In this document: positions 43,496-53,116 of the stretch, piece after piece
How positions within the stretch are numbered: the stretch's first letter is position 1
Layout: every line of letters starts with the position of its first letter
Source of the DNA: Bog-532 sp963732345
Lineage (GTDB): Bacteria; Actinomycetota; Actinomycetes; Streptosporangiales; Streptosporangiaceae
Direction of reading: 5' to 3'
Length of the DNA: 64,000 nt
NCBI GenBank assembly: GCA_963732345.1
Contig: CAVSZI010000023.1
Coordinates: 62,001-126,000 of the forward strand
Translations under genes and position numbers: made by a program
The notes under the pieces: model-generated
What the model was told of the DNA's origin: nothing
Database searches by the model: none
The model's input: the letters and a program-made list of their open reading frames with translations, nothing else

Positions 43496-44386
43496 ATGAC
43501 GCGCGTCGTTGTCGTCGGTGATCTTATGACGGACGCCGTCGCCCAGGCGCATTACCCCTTGGCCCGTGGCAGCGACACGGCCGCGACCGTGTCCATGCAT
43601 GGTGGCGGGTCCGGCGCGAACATCGCGGCGTGGCTGGCCGTGGACGGCATCGACGTCGCGTTCGTCGGCCGGCGCGGAGCGGACATCGCCGGCCGGAACC
43701 GCGACATGGAACTGATGGGCTACGGCGTCGACGCCCGGCTGGTCATGGACCCGGAACGGCCCACCGGCACGTGTGTGGTCATGATCACGCACAAGGGTGA
43801 GCGTACGATGCTGTCGGACCCCGGTGCCAACGCCGCGCTCTCCCCCGACGATCTGCCGCGTGACCTGTTCGCGTCCGGGAACCATATCCACGTCTCCGGG
43901 TACACGCTGCTCAGCGAGGGCGCCCGGCCGGCCGCGCTGGCCGCCATCCAGTACAGCGTGCACGCCGGCATGACGGTGTCCGTCGACGCGGCCTCGCGCT
44001 CGCCGCTCGAGCGGATCGGCGCCGAGCCGTTCCTCGAGCTGAGCAACGGAGCCACGCTGCTGTTCGTGAACGAGGCCGAGGGGCACGTGCTCACCGGCCG
44101 GGACGACCCCGAGCAGATGGCCCGCGTCCTCACCGCCTGGTACCCGCAGGTCGTCGTGAAAATGGGCGGCGACGGGGCGCTGTTCTACGCCAACGGCCGG
44201 CCCCCGGTGCATGTCCCGGCCCCGCCCATCGATCGGATCATCGACGGAACGGGCGCGGGTGACGCGTTCTGCGGCGGATTCCTCGGGCCCTGGCTGGACA
44301 AGAAACCACCCGGTGAGGCGCTGGCCGGCGGATGCCGCCTGGCCGCCCACGCGATGAGCCTGGTTGGCGCCCGGCCCGTCCTGTAG
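43496..44386 (+). CDS. PfkB-family carbohydrate kinase
   Basis: 296 residues. N-terminal VVVVGDLMTDAVAQ, the substrate segment GGGSGANIAAWLA, GERTMLSDPGANAAL and the C-terminal signature GTGAGDAFCGGF (catalytic Asp) define the ribokinase/PfkB family. The substrate is probably a sugar or nucleoside. The ATG at 43496 follows GAGGTGAGA. Upstream, CACCT-TAT-AGGTG (43317-43329) is a small palindrome in an A+T-richer patch. Confidence 0.92.
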   Translation: MTRVVVVGDLMTDAVAQAHYPLARGSDTAATVSMHGGGSGANIAAWLAVDGIDVAFVGRRGADIAGRNRDMELMGYGVDARLVMDPERPTGTCVVMITHKGERTMLSDPGANAALSPDDLPRDLFASGNHIHVSGYTLLSEGARPAALAAIQYSVHAGMTVSVDAASRSPLERIGAEPFLELSNGATLLFVNEAEGHVLTGRDDPEQMARVLTAWYPQVVVKMGGDGALFYANGRPPVHVPAPPIDRIIDGTGAGDAFCGGFLGPWLDKKPPGEALAGGCRLAAHAMSLVGARPVL

Positions 44387-44558
44387 GGGCTGTGCTGGCC
44401 CGGGAGGGCGACCCCCGGAACCTCCGGCGCGCTTCGCGCCCGCGCGGTAGCACTCCGACGCGACCGGCTGAGCCGCGGATCACGTATGGATGCTCGGGTT
44501 CTGCAAGGCCGTGGGAGCCCGAGGCCTTGCGGGCACCCCCGGTTATAGGCTCGGCCGG

Positions 44559-45332
44559 GTGGATCAACTGCCGCTTGAGAACCGTACGGCGCTGGTCACC
44601 GGGGCGTCGCGGGGCATCGGTGCCGCGACGGCCAGGGCTCTGGACCGGGCAGGCGCCCGTGTCGCGCTCGTCGCGCGCCATCGTGAGGATCTCGCCGAGG
44701 TTGCCGCCGGTCTCGGGAGGAATCCCGTCGTCATCCCCGCCGACTTGGGCGAGCCGGATGCCGCTGCGGACGCCGCCGCCAGCGCGCTGGGGGCTCTGGG
44801 CTCGGTGGACATTCTTGTGAACAATGCGGCAGCGGCGGCACGCCTCGCCACGACCGACACCGGTGCAGCGATCATCGATGAGATGCTGGCGGTCAACGTC
44901 CGTGCTCCGCTACTGCTGATCGCGGCCCTCATCCCCGCCATGACCGAGCGCCGCCGGGGCTCCATCATCAACCTGTCGTCGGTGTCCGGGCTCATCGGCA
45001 CCCCGCGCCGTGCCGCATACGCGGCCTCGAAAGGCGCGATCGACGCCGCCACCCGTTCCCTGGCCATGGAGCTGGGACCCATGGGGATCAGGGTCAACTC
45101 GGTAGCCCCAGGCGTCGTAGACACCGCGCTATGGGCCAGCAACAAGAGGGTCGGTGGCGTCATCGAGGCCGTGCAGAACCTGACTCCGCTGCGCCGGTGG
45201 GCTGAGCCCGCCGACATCGCGGACGTGATCACGTTCCTCTCCTCGGACGCCGCCAGGTTCATAACCGGTGAGACGATCTCTGTCGATGGCGGCATGGCCC
45301 ACGCCCTCGACCTCTACGGCGGCCCAGTCTGA
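44559..45332 (+). CDS. SDR-family oxidoreductase
   Basis: 257 residues of a classical short-chain dehydrogenase: cofactor motif TGASRGIGAA, NNAAA, catalytic Ser in INLSSVSG and Y-x3-K in YAASKGA, with the C-terminal SVDGG. The Arg/His after the second strand (ARHREDL) suggests NADP(H) preference. The GTG at 44559 gives the normal N-terminus; an ATG at 44490 would add 23 residues. Substrate unknown. Confidence 0.92.
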   Translation: MDQLPLENRTALVTGASRGIGAATARALDRAGARVALVARHREDLAEVAAGLGRNPVVIPADLGEPDAAADAAASALGALGSVDILVNNAAAAARLATTDTGAAIIDEMLAVNVRAPLLLIAALIPAMTERRRGSIINLSSVSGLIGTPRRAAYAASKGAIDAATRSLAMELGPMGIRVNSVAPGVVDTALWASNKRVGGVIEAVQNLTPLRRWAEPADIADVITFLSSDAARFITGETISVDGGMAHALDLYGGPV

Positions 45333-45531
45333 CCGGGAACTGCCACTGTCCGCCGGCGAAGGTTCATTCCGCTACGCGTGATTCCTGGCCGCAGGCGCAC
45401 CGGAGATGCTATTGGGCTACCGGAGAACAGCAACCCGCGGAAGCAGGCGGCGGCTTCCCGGCCACCTGATCGGGCGGTCACCCGCGAAACGTCGCAGGAA
45501 GTGGGCGTTTCCGGTCTGGACGGACGGCACA

Positions 45532-48165
45532 ATGGCGGACATGGCCCGACGTTCAGCATCCCCGCCCCCGCCGCCGGATTTTGAAGAGAACATCGTCGAC
45601 ATCGACGTCGCCGAGGAGATGCGGGGCAGTTACCTCGAGTACGCCTACTCGGTCATCTACCAGCGTGCCCTCCCGGACGCCCGGGACGGGCTCAAGCCGG
45701 TGCAGCGGCGGATTCTGTACCAGATGAACGAGATGGGGCTGCGGCCCGACCGCGGGCACGTCAAGTGCGCCCGCGTCGTCGGCGAGGTCATGGGCCGGCT
45801 GCACCCGCACGGTGACGGCGCCATCTACGACGCGCTGGTCCGGCTGGCCCAGCCGTGGGTGATGCGGCTGCCCATGGTCGACGGGCACGGCAACTTCGGC
45901 TCGCAGGGCGGCGACGACCCGCCGGCGGCCATGCGGTACACCGAGGCCCGGCTGACCGCCGCGGCGATGGAGATGGCCGGCTCGATCGACGAGGACACCG
46001 TCGACTTCCAGCCGAACTACGACGGGCAGGAGAACGAGCCCTCAGTTCTCCCCGCCGCGCTGCCCAACCTGCTGGTCAACGGCGCGTCCGGGATCGCGGT
46101 CGGGATGGCGACCAACATGGCGCCGCACAACCTCGGTGAGGTCATTGCCGCGGCGCGGCACCTGATCAGGCATCCGGACGCGCCGCTGGATGCCCTGATG
46201 CGGTTCGTGCCCGGGCCGGACCTGCCGACCGGCGGGAAGATCGTCGGCCTGGAAGGGGTCAGGGACGCCTACGAGTCCGGCCGCGGCATCTTCCGCACCC
46301 GGGCCACCTGCCGGGTCGAGCAGATCACCCCGCGACGGACCGGGATCGTGGTCACCGAGCTGCCCTACGGCGTCGGGCCGGAGAAGGTGATCGCGCGGAT
46401 CAAGGACCTGGTGCAGTCCAAGAAGCTCACCGGGATCACCGACGTGAAGGACCTCACGGACCGGCACCGCGGCCTGCAGCTCGTCATCGAGATCCGGAGC
46501 GGTTTCCACCCCGAGGCGGTGCTGGCCGAGCTGTACCGGCTGACGCCGATGGAAGAGACGTTCGGCATTAACAACGTCGCACTGGTCGACGGGCAGCCGC
46601 GGGTGCTGGGCCTGCGGGAACTGCTCCGTATCTACGTCGATCACCGGATCGAGGTCGTCCGGCGGCGCAGCGAGTTCCGGCGGCGCAAGCGCGAGGACCG
46701 GCTGCACCTCGTCGACGGTCTGATGATCGCCCTGCTCGACATCAACGAGGTCATCGGCGTCATCCGGTCCAGCGACGATTCCGCGGCGGCCAAGCAGCGG
46801 CTGATGGCGGTGTTCGACCTGTCCGACATCCAGGCGCAATACATCCTGGACACGCCGCTGCGCCGGCTCACCCGCTTCGACCGGCTCGAACTGGAGCGCG
46901 AACGGGAAACGCTGCGGCGCGAGATCGCCGGGCTGACCGAGATCCTCTCTTCCGAGGACCGGCTGCGTTCGGTCGTCTCCGCGGAGCTGGCCGATATCGC
47001 CAAGCGGTTCGGCACGCCGCGGCGCACCGTGCTGCTGGAGGGCAATGGAGCGGCGCTGACGGCAGCGGTTCCGTTGGAGGTGGCGGACGACCCGTGCACG
47101 GTGCTGCTGTCCTCGACCGGCCTGCTGGCCCGGACCGCGCCCGGGTCCGGCGGCGGTTTGACCTCTGACGGAGGCGGCCCGGAGGGGCGCGCGGCGCACG
47201 ACGTGATCGTGTCCACCGCGCCGGCCACGGTCCGCGGAACGGTCGGCGTGGTGACGTCGGCCGGGCGGATGATCAAGCTCAGCGTGCTGGAGTTCCCGGC
47301 GCTGCCGCCGAGCGCCCAGTTCCCCGGGCTGTCGGGTGGCACCCCGATCGCGGAGTTCGTGTCCCTGGAGCCCGGCGAGATTGTGGTGGCGCTGGCGTCG
47401 CTGGACACAGCCGCGGCAGGGCTGGCGCTCGGCACCGCTTCTGGCGTGGTCAAGCGCGTTCTGCCGGATTACCCGCAGGCCCGGGACGAGTTCGAGGTCA
47501 TCACGCTGAAGGAGGGCGATCAGGTCGTCGGGGCGGTTCAGCTGTCCAGCGAGTCGCAGGACCTGGTCTTCGTCAGCAGCGACGGCCAGCTGCTGCGCTT
47601 CCCGGCCTCGGCGGTCCGGCCGCAGGGACGCATCGCCGGGGGGATGGCCGGGATCAGGCTGTCGCCGCGTGCCTCGGTCATCTGGTTCGGGGCGGTCGAC
47701 CCGGGGGGTTCGGGTGGGTCTGCCGGTGGGACTGGGACTGGGGCTGGGGCTGGTGGGTCTGGCGGTGCTGGTAGGTCTGGCGGTGCTGGTAGGCCGGCCG
47801 GCCACGTGGTTGTCACCGTGGCCGGGAGCGCGGGCGCCCTGCCGGGCACGGCGGCCGGGAGCGTAAAGGTCAGCCCGTACGCCGAATTCCCGTCCAAGGG
47901 CCGGGCGACCGGGGGCGTGCGGTGCCACCGGTTCCTCCAGGGCGAGGACGCGCTCATCCTGGCCTGGGCCGGGCCTTCGCCCGCGCTCGGGGCGACCGAG
48001 GCGGGCGGGCCGGTGGATCTGCCCGGTCCCTTCGGGCGCCGGGACGGCTCCGGAGTCGGGCTCGCGCAGCCGCTGGCGGCCGTCGGCGGCGCTCTCCCTG
48101 ACGCACCAGGCACCCCAGATGCCCCATCGGCCGCGCCCGCCGGCACGGCCGCTCCCCCCGCCTGA
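45532..48165 (+). CDS. parC: DNA topoisomerase IV/gyrase-type subunit A (ParC)
   Basis: 877 residues. The breakage-reunion domain has RALPDARDGLKPVQRRIL, GRLHPHGDGAIYDALVR and the catalytic tyrosine in AAMRYTEARLT (about residue 140). A coiled-coil and tower region and a C-terminal beta-pinwheel follow; the gyrase-specific GyrA box is not evident. The pinwheel carries a Gly/Ser/Thr-rich insert (about residues 723-757). Likely the second type II topoisomerase of actinobacteria (decatenation). It is convergent with parE. Confidence 0.92.
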   Translation: MADMARRSASPPPPPDFEENIVDIDVAEEMRGSYLEYAYSVIYQRALPDARDGLKPVQRRILYQMNEMGLRPDRGHVKCARVVGEVMGRLHPHGDGAIYDALVRLAQPWVMRLPMVDGHGNFGSQGGDDPPAAMRYTEARLTAAAMEMAGSIDEDTVDFQPNYDGQENEPSVLPAALPNLLVNGASGIAVGMATNMAPHNLGEVIAAARHLIRHPDAPLDALMRFVPGPDLPTGGKIVGLEGVRDAYESGRGIFRTRATCRVEQITPRRTGIVVTELPYGVGPEKVIARIKDLVQSKKLTGITDVKDLTDRHRGLQLVIEIRSGFHPEAVLAELYRLTPMEETFGINNVALVDGQPRVLGLRELLRIYVDHRIEVVRRRSEFRRRKREDRLHLVDGLMIALLDINEVIGVIRSSDDSAAAKQRLMAVFDLSDIQAQYILDTPLRRLTRFDRLELERERETLRREIAGLTEILSSEDRLRSVVSAELADIAKRFGTPRRTVLLEGNGAALTAAVPLEVADDPCTVLLSSTGLLARTAPGSGGGLTSDGGGPEGRAAHDVIVSTAPATVRGTVGVVTSAGRMIKLSVLEFPALPPSAQFPGLSGGTPIAEFVSLEPGEIVVALASLDTAAAGLALGTASGVVKRVLPDYPQARDEFEVITLKEGDQVVGAVQLSSESQDLVFVSSDGQLLRFPASAVRPQGRIAGGMAGIRLSPRASVIWFGAVDPGGSGGSAGGTGTGAGAGGSGGAGRSGGAGRPAGHVVVTVAGSAGALPGTAAGSVKVSPYAEFPSKGRATGGVRCHRFLQGEDALILAWAGPSPALGATEAGGPVDLPGPFGRRDGSGVGLAQPLAAVGGALPDAPGTPDAPSAAPAGTAAPPA

Positions 48166-48301
48166 CCCGACCCTCGGATCCGGGCGGCATTCTCGGTGAA
48201 TACGGCCGATCCCCGGGATGCGGCTGGCCCGCCGCCACTGGGCTGGGCGGGACAGGGGAGTGTACCGGGGCTGGCGGGAGGGACAGATCTGGCCGGAGGA
48301 G

Positions 48302-50563
48302 TCAGATGTCGATGCGGGAGGGGTCCAGCTCGGCGGCGCCGCCTACGATGAAGTCGCGGCGCGGGGCTACCTCGGACCCCATGAGCAGGCTGAACATGTC
48401 GCCTGCCACGGCAGCGTCCTCGATCCTGATCCGGCGCAGCGTGCGGCGCTGCGGGTCCATGGTGGTCTCCGCGAGCTGGCCGGCGTCCATCTCGCCCAGG
48501 CCCTTGTACCGCTGGACGGGCTCCTTCCAGCGCTGGCCACGGCGTTCCAGGTCCAGCAGCATGCGCCGCAGCTCCGCGTCGGAGTACGTGTAGGAGTACT
48601 TCTGCTGCCCCTTGCGGGGGCTGGACAGCTCGACGCGATGCAGCGGCGGCACCGCGGCGAACACCCGGCCCGCGTCCAGCAGCGGCCGCAGGTAGCGATG
48701 GAACAGGGTGAGCAGCAGGCAGCGAATGTGCGCGCCGTCCACGTCCGCGTCGGCCATGAAGATGACCCGCTGGTACCGGGCCGCGTCCAGGTTGAACGCC
48801 GACCCCGAGCCGGCCCCGATGACCTGGATGATCGACGCGCACTCGGCGTTCTTGAGCATGTCGGCGAGCGACGCCTTCTGCACGTTGAGGATCTTGCCGC
48901 GGATCGGCAGCAGCGCCTGGAACTCGGAGTTCCGTGCGAGCTTGGCCGTGCCGAGCGCCGAATCGCCCTCGACGATGAACAGCTCGCTGCGGTCGTCGGC
49001 GGTACGGCAGTCAACCAGCTTGGCCGGCAGCGACGAGCTGGCCAGCGCGGACTTGCGGCGCTGGTTCTCGCGGTGCTCGCGCGCGGCCACCCGGGCCTTC
49101 GCGGCCGAGATGATCTTCTCCAGCAGGGAACGCGACTGCTGCTTGCCGGCCCGGGATCGGGCGTCGAAGAAGGCCTTCAGGCCTGACGCCACCACCTGGG
49201 CCACGATGCGGGACGCGGCCGGGGTGCCGAGCACCTCCTTGGTCTGCCCCTCGAACTGGGGCTCGGGCAGCCGGACGGTGACGATCGCCGTCATGCCCTC
49301 GAACACGTCCTCCTTGGCGACGGGCTCATCGCCGTTCTTGAGCAGCCGGGCCGCGCGGAGCTGCTCGTTCATCGTGCGGACCAGTGCGCGGTCGAAGCCG
49401 GACACGTGCGTGCCGCCGTGCGGCGTGGCGATCACGTTGACGAATGACCGGGTGGCGGTCTCGTAGCCGCCCGTCCACTGCACCGCCACGTCGACCCCGA
49501 GCTCACGCTCGACCTCCGTCGGCGTCATGTGGCCCCGGTCGTCGAGGACCGGCACGGTCTCGGTGAAGTTCCCCGACCCGACCAGGCGCAGCACGTCGGT
49601 GACCGGCTCGCCGGCCGCCAGGTGCTCGCAGAACTCGCTGATGCCCCCGTCGAAACGGAATTCCACCTCACGGGGGCTCGCGGGCCTGGCGGTGCTTGTG
49701 GGGCCGGCGGTACTGGCGGGGCCGGCGGAGGCTTCGGGGCTGGCGGGCTCCGCGGTGAAGGGCGCTCCCGGCAGGGCCCGTTCGGGATGATCATCGGCGC
49801 CAGCCAGCGCGACCGGCCGCTCATCACGGACGCTGATGGCGAGGCCGGGCACGAGATAGGCGGTCTGCCGGGCGCGTTCGGTGATCGCGGTGAAGCTGAA
49901 CCGCGCGTCGCGCACGAAGACCTGGCGGTCGGGCCAGAAGCGGGTGCGGGTGCCGGTGACCTTCTTCGCGACGCGGCGGAGCTGGCGCAGTCCCGCCCGC
50001 CGGGTGAAGCTGGCCCCGGGGCCGGGCTCACCATGGTCCGCGAACTCGCCCGTGACGCCGCGGCGGAAGCTGGCCGCCCAGGTGTGACCGTCCCGGTCCA
50101 CCTCGATGTCCAGGCGCGAGGCCAGGGCGTTGACCACCGACGCCCCGACGCCGTGCAGGCCACCGGAAGCGGTGTAGGAGCCGCCGCCGAACTTGCCGCC
50201 CGCGTGCAGCCGGGTCATGACCAGCTCGACGCCGGTGAGCTTGGTCTTCGGCTCGACGTCGACCGGAACGCCGCGGCCGTTGTCGCGCACGTCGGCGGAC
50301 CCGTCGGCGCGCAGGATGACCTCGATCCGGGAGCAGTACCCGGCCAGCGCCTCGTCCACCGAGTTGTCGAAGATCTCCCACAGGCAGTGCTGCAGCCCAC
50401 GGCCATCGGTGGAGCCGATGTACATTCCGGGCCGTTTGCGGACCGCGTCCAGGCCCTCGAGAACGGAAAGATGCCGGGCGGTATAAGCGTCAGATTCGGC
50501 GGTCGCCGCAGCCGGTGCGGCGGCCGGTGAATCAGCCGGTGCAGCGGCGGCAAGGGGGGTCAC
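48302..50563 (-). CDS. parE: DNA topoisomerase IV/gyrase-type subunit B (ParE)
   Basis: 753 residues. GHKL ATPase with EIFDNSVDEALAG, DNGRGVPV and GGLHGVGASVVNAL; TOPRIM with IVEGDSALGTAKLAR (catalytic Glu) and DADVDGAHIRCLLLTLF; C-terminal QRYKGLGEMDAGQL. An Ala/Gly/Pro-rich insert lies at about residues 265-300 in the transducer domain. It partners the subunit A encoded convergently. AAGGAG precedes the GTG start. In Streptomyces this gene lies two genes from hrdB, as here. Confidence 0.93.
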   Translation of the reverse strand: MTPLAAAAPADSPAAAPAAATAESDAYTARHLSVLEGLDAVRKRPGMYIGSTDGRGLQHCLWEIFDNSVDEALAGYCSRIEVILRADGSADVRDNGRGVPVDVEPKTKLTGVELVMTRLHAGGKFGGGSYTASGGLHGVGASVVNALASRLDIEVDRDGHTWAASFRRGVTGEFADHGEPGPGASFTRRAGLRQLRRVAKKVTGTRTRFWPDRQVFVRDARFSFTAITERARQTAYLVPGLAISVRDERPVALAGADDHPERALPGAPFTAEPASPEASAGPASTAGPTSTARPASPREVEFRFDGGISEFCEHLAAGEPVTDVLRLVGSGNFTETVPVLDDRGHMTPTEVERELGVDVAVQWTGGYETATRSFVNVIATPHGGTHVSGFDRALVRTMNEQLRAARLLKNGDEPVAKEDVFEGMTAIVTVRLPEPQFEGQTKEVLGTPAASRIVAQVVASGLKAFFDARSRAGKQQSRSLLEKIISAAKARVAAREHRENQRRKSALASSSLPAKLVDCRTADDRSELFIVEGDSALGTAKLARNSEFQALLPIRGKILNVQKASLADMLKNAECASIIQVIGAGSGSAFNLDAARYQRVIFMADADVDGAHIRCLLLTLFHRYLRPLLDAGRVFAAVPPLHRVELSSPRKGQQKYSYTYSDAELRRMLLDLERRGQRWKEPVQRYKGLGEMDAGQLAETTMDPQRRTLRRIRIEDAAVAGDMFSLLMGSEVAPRRDFIVGGAAELDPSRIDI

Positions 50564-50848
50564 GGGCGGCAGATCTCCTTCACTGGGCCCAGCCGGGGGT
50601 TACGGGGTTAGCGGGCCCCTTGGCAGCCTAGCCCGGCCCGCTGGATGCTGTCCCCCGTCACGCCGCATGTCCAGCGTGAGAACTTCAGTCTGATTTCGGA
50701 CGGGATCTTTCGCTGTCGGCGTACGCAACGCCAGGAGGGGAAGGCTGACGCGTGGGTAAGTGTTGTGCTGTGCTGTAGGTACAGCGCAGATCACGAAGCC
50801 AGCCGGATACGGAAGCCGGAGGCACGAGGCACAGCGAGGAAGGCGACG

Positions 50849-51055
50849 TTGACCGGAGCTCTAGCCCCCACCCAGCCGCTCACGGCTGCGGACGTGTGCG
50901 ACCGCTGCGGCGCCCAGGCGTACGTCCGCGTCATGCTCCCGAGTTCGCGGGAGCTGCTGTTTTGCGCACACCACAGCCGTGAGCACGCCGAAGCGCTCGC
51001 GAAGGTGGCCAGCGAAATTCAGGATGAGACACAGCGGCTTTCGGATCCCTCCTAA
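50849..51055 (+). CDS. Small Cys/His-rich protein (DUF7455-like) between parE and hrdB
   Basis: 68 residues: C-x2-C (VCDRCGAQAYVRV) and a later C-x-H-H (LLFCAHHSREH) suggest one zinc-binding site. The TTG start at 50849 is chosen because AGGAAGG lies 8 bases before it and similarity begins there. A homologue occupies the same position beside hrdB in streptomycetes. Function unknown. Confidence 0.85.
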   Translation: MTGALAPTQPLTAADVCDRCGAQAYVRVMLPSSRELLFCAHHSREHAEALAKVASEIQDETQRLSDPS

Positions 51056-51187
51056 AGGGCTGCTGCCGGAGCCGTCAGCACCCCGCACCTGCCCGGCGAG
51101 TCCAGAGCCAGGGCAGCGGGACCGCATGCCCGCCTGGGCCGGGAGGCCCATAACGGGCGCGCGGGTATAGCAAGGACAAAAGTCCAA

Positions 51188-51220
51188 GGGCCGGGTTGAG
51201 TGACTCACTCAACCCGGCCC
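51188..51220. terminator. Perfect 33-bp palindrome, bidirectional terminator
   Basis: GGGCCGGGTTGAGTGA (51188-51203) and its exact reverse complement (51205-51220) flank one C, between the convergent small gene and hrdB. Confidence 0.8.
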
Positions 51221-51284
51221 TGGCCGTTTCCGGTGCGGGCCCGGCAGGTGCGCCCCGTCCGGTGGGTGCGCCCCCGCGGGCGTG

Positions 51285-52763
51285 TCAGTCCAGGTAGTCG
51301 CGCAGGACCTGGGACCGCGACGGGTGCCGCAGCTTGGACATGGTCTTCGACTCGATCTGGCGGATGCGCTCCCGGGTCACCCCGTAGACCTTGCCGATCT
51401 CGTCCAGGGTCTTGGGCTGGCCGTCGGTGAGCCCGAAGCGCATGGAGACCACACCGGCCTCCCGTTCGGACAGGGTGTCGAGCACCGAATGCAGCTGCTC
51501 CTGGAGCAGGGTGAAGCTCACCGCTTCGCCCGGCTGGATGGCCTCGGAGTCCTCGATCAGATCACCGAACTCACTGTCGCCGTCCTCACCGAGCGGCGTA
51601 TGCAGCGAGATCGGCTCCCGGCCGTACTTCTGGACCTCAATGACCTTCTCAGGGGTCATGTCGAGCTCGGCGGCCAGCTCCTCTGGAGTCGGCTCCCGGC
51701 CCAGGTCCTGCAGCATCTGCCGTTGCACCCGGGCGAGCTTGTTAATGACCTCGACCATGTGCACGGGGATACGGATCGTCCGGGCCTGGTCGGCCATGGC
51801 GCGGGTGATCGCCTGCCGGATCCACCAGGTCGCGTAGGTGGAGAACTTGTATCCCTTGGTGTAGTCGAACTTCTCGACCGCGCGGATGAGACCGAGGTTG
51901 CCTTCCTGGATCAGGTCGAGGAAGAGCATGCCGCGGCCGGTGTAGCGCTTGGCCAGGGAGACGACCAGGCGGAGGTTCGCCTCGAGCAGGTGGTTCTTGG
52001 CGCGGCGGCCGTCCTCGGCGATCCACTCCAGGTCGATGCGCTGGTCCGGGCTCAGCCGGAGGTCCTCGGCCAGCTTCTCCTCGGCGAACAGGCCCGCCTC
52101 GATCCGCTTGGCCAGCTCGACCTCTTGCTCGGCGTTGAGCAGCGGGACCTTGCCGATCTGCTTCAGGTAGTCCTTGACCGGGTCGGCGGTGGCACCGGCC
52201 ACCGCGACCTGCGCGGCCGGGAGATCGTCGTCGTCGTCACCGAAGACGAAGGTCTCGTCGTCGCCTTCACCACCCTCGGCGGCCGGCTTGGCCGCGGGGG
52301 CGGCGGGCCCGGCCGCCACGGACGCCGCTGCGGCGACGACCGTATCCGGTCCGTCGTCCTGCGCCTCGTCGGCGGCCGCGTCCTCGGGCCCCCCGGCGTC
52401 GTCGTCGGCACCGGGCTCGTCCGTCCCGTCGGCCCCGTCGAGCTCTACGGCCGATATCTCGACGTCTATCTCGACGTCTTCCACGGACATCTCGTCGAAG
52501 TTTTCCACATCGACGCCCTCGTCCAGGTTTTCCACGTCGACGCCCTCATCCAGGCCGCCGGAAAGGCCATCCGCCTCGTCCGGATCGACCACGGCGACCT
52601 CGCCACCGGGAAGGCCGGCGCCCGGAACCTGCGCGCCGTCACCGTTGCCGCGGCCGTTCACCGCCGTCGGCCCCGATCCGTGCCGGTCCGCGGGAGCCCG
52701 CGTGTCCTGCCCTGACGACGGCCCGGAGCGCTTCCGCGCTGCGGAGTCAGCGCGCACCACCAC
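51285..52763 (-). CDS. hrdB: Principal RNA polymerase sigma factor (HrdB/RpoD)
   Basis: 492 residues. A long acidic, Pro/Ala-rich N-terminus (about 1-195) precedes region 1.2 (DPVKDYLKQIGKVPLL), region 2 (RRAKNHLLEANLRLVVSLAKRYTGRG, then KFSTYATWWIRQAITRAMADQ), region 3 and region 4.2 (TLDEIGKVYGVTRERIRQIESK). It directs housekeeping transcription. GTG at 52763 is preferred because AAGGAAGG lies 7 bases upstream; several neighbouring GTG codons are possible. Confidence 0.95.
   Translation of the reverse strand: MVVRADSAARKRSGPSSGQDTRAPADRHGSGPTAVNGRGNGDGAQVPGAGLPGGEVAVVDPDEADGLSGGLDEGVDVENLDEGVDVENFDEMSVEDVEIDVEISAVELDGADGTDEPGADDDAGGPEDAAADEAQDDGPDTVVAAAASVAAGPAAPAAKPAAEGGEGDDETFVFGDDDDDLPAAQVAVAGATADPVKDYLKQIGKVPLLNAEQEVELAKRIEAGLFAEEKLAEDLRLSPDQRIDLEWIAEDGRRAKNHLLEANLRLVVSLAKRYTGRGMLFLDLIQEGNLGLIRAVEKFDYTKGYKFSTYATWWIRQAITRAMADQARTIRIPVHMVEVINKLARVQRQMLQDLGREPTPEELAAELDMTPEKVIEVQKYGREPISLHTPLGEDGDSEFGDLIEDSEAIQPGEAVSFTLLQEQLHSVLDTLSEREAGVVSMRFGLTDGQPKTLDEIGKVYGVTRERIRQIESKTMSKLRHPSRSQVLRDYLD
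52501..52554 (-). repeat. 27-bp tandem duplication in hrdB
   Basis: Two adjacent 27-base units (52501-52527, 52528-52554) encode LDEGVDVEN twice in the acidic N-terminal region. They differ at two bases. Confidence 0.85.
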
Positions 52764-53116
52764 GGTCACCCCTTCCTTCGCTGGATAGCAGCGTGCGTGG
52801 CCGCCCGAGGCGGCCAGCATGCCGGGCTGGCCGCCGGTACCGGCGCCTTTCCTGCGTGCGTATAGCGAGAATCAGGTCCTCCCGCGAGGGTCCGGATGCT
52901 TGCTTGGACCGAGCCGGGAAACAGGATCAGCCATCGGCTGGGCTGACGTCCGCGCTGCGCGCGGGAGCAGCCATCCTGCCTCCCCACTCACACCACCATA
53001 GGCGGCAGCCGAGGATGACTTGTACATGCCAAGGCACGAGAACCAGTATCCGGGCGGCCGTACAGATGCGACGCATACCGGGCGCACGCTATTCCCCGGC
53101 GCATTTCCCGGCGCCG
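52764..53116. other. hrdB promoter region
   Basis: 353 bases between the phosphatase 3' end and hrdB. No gene seen. A minus-strand TTGGCATGTACAAG near 53,020-53,035 could be a -35 area, but I cannot assign a -10 with confidence. Confidence 0.45.
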
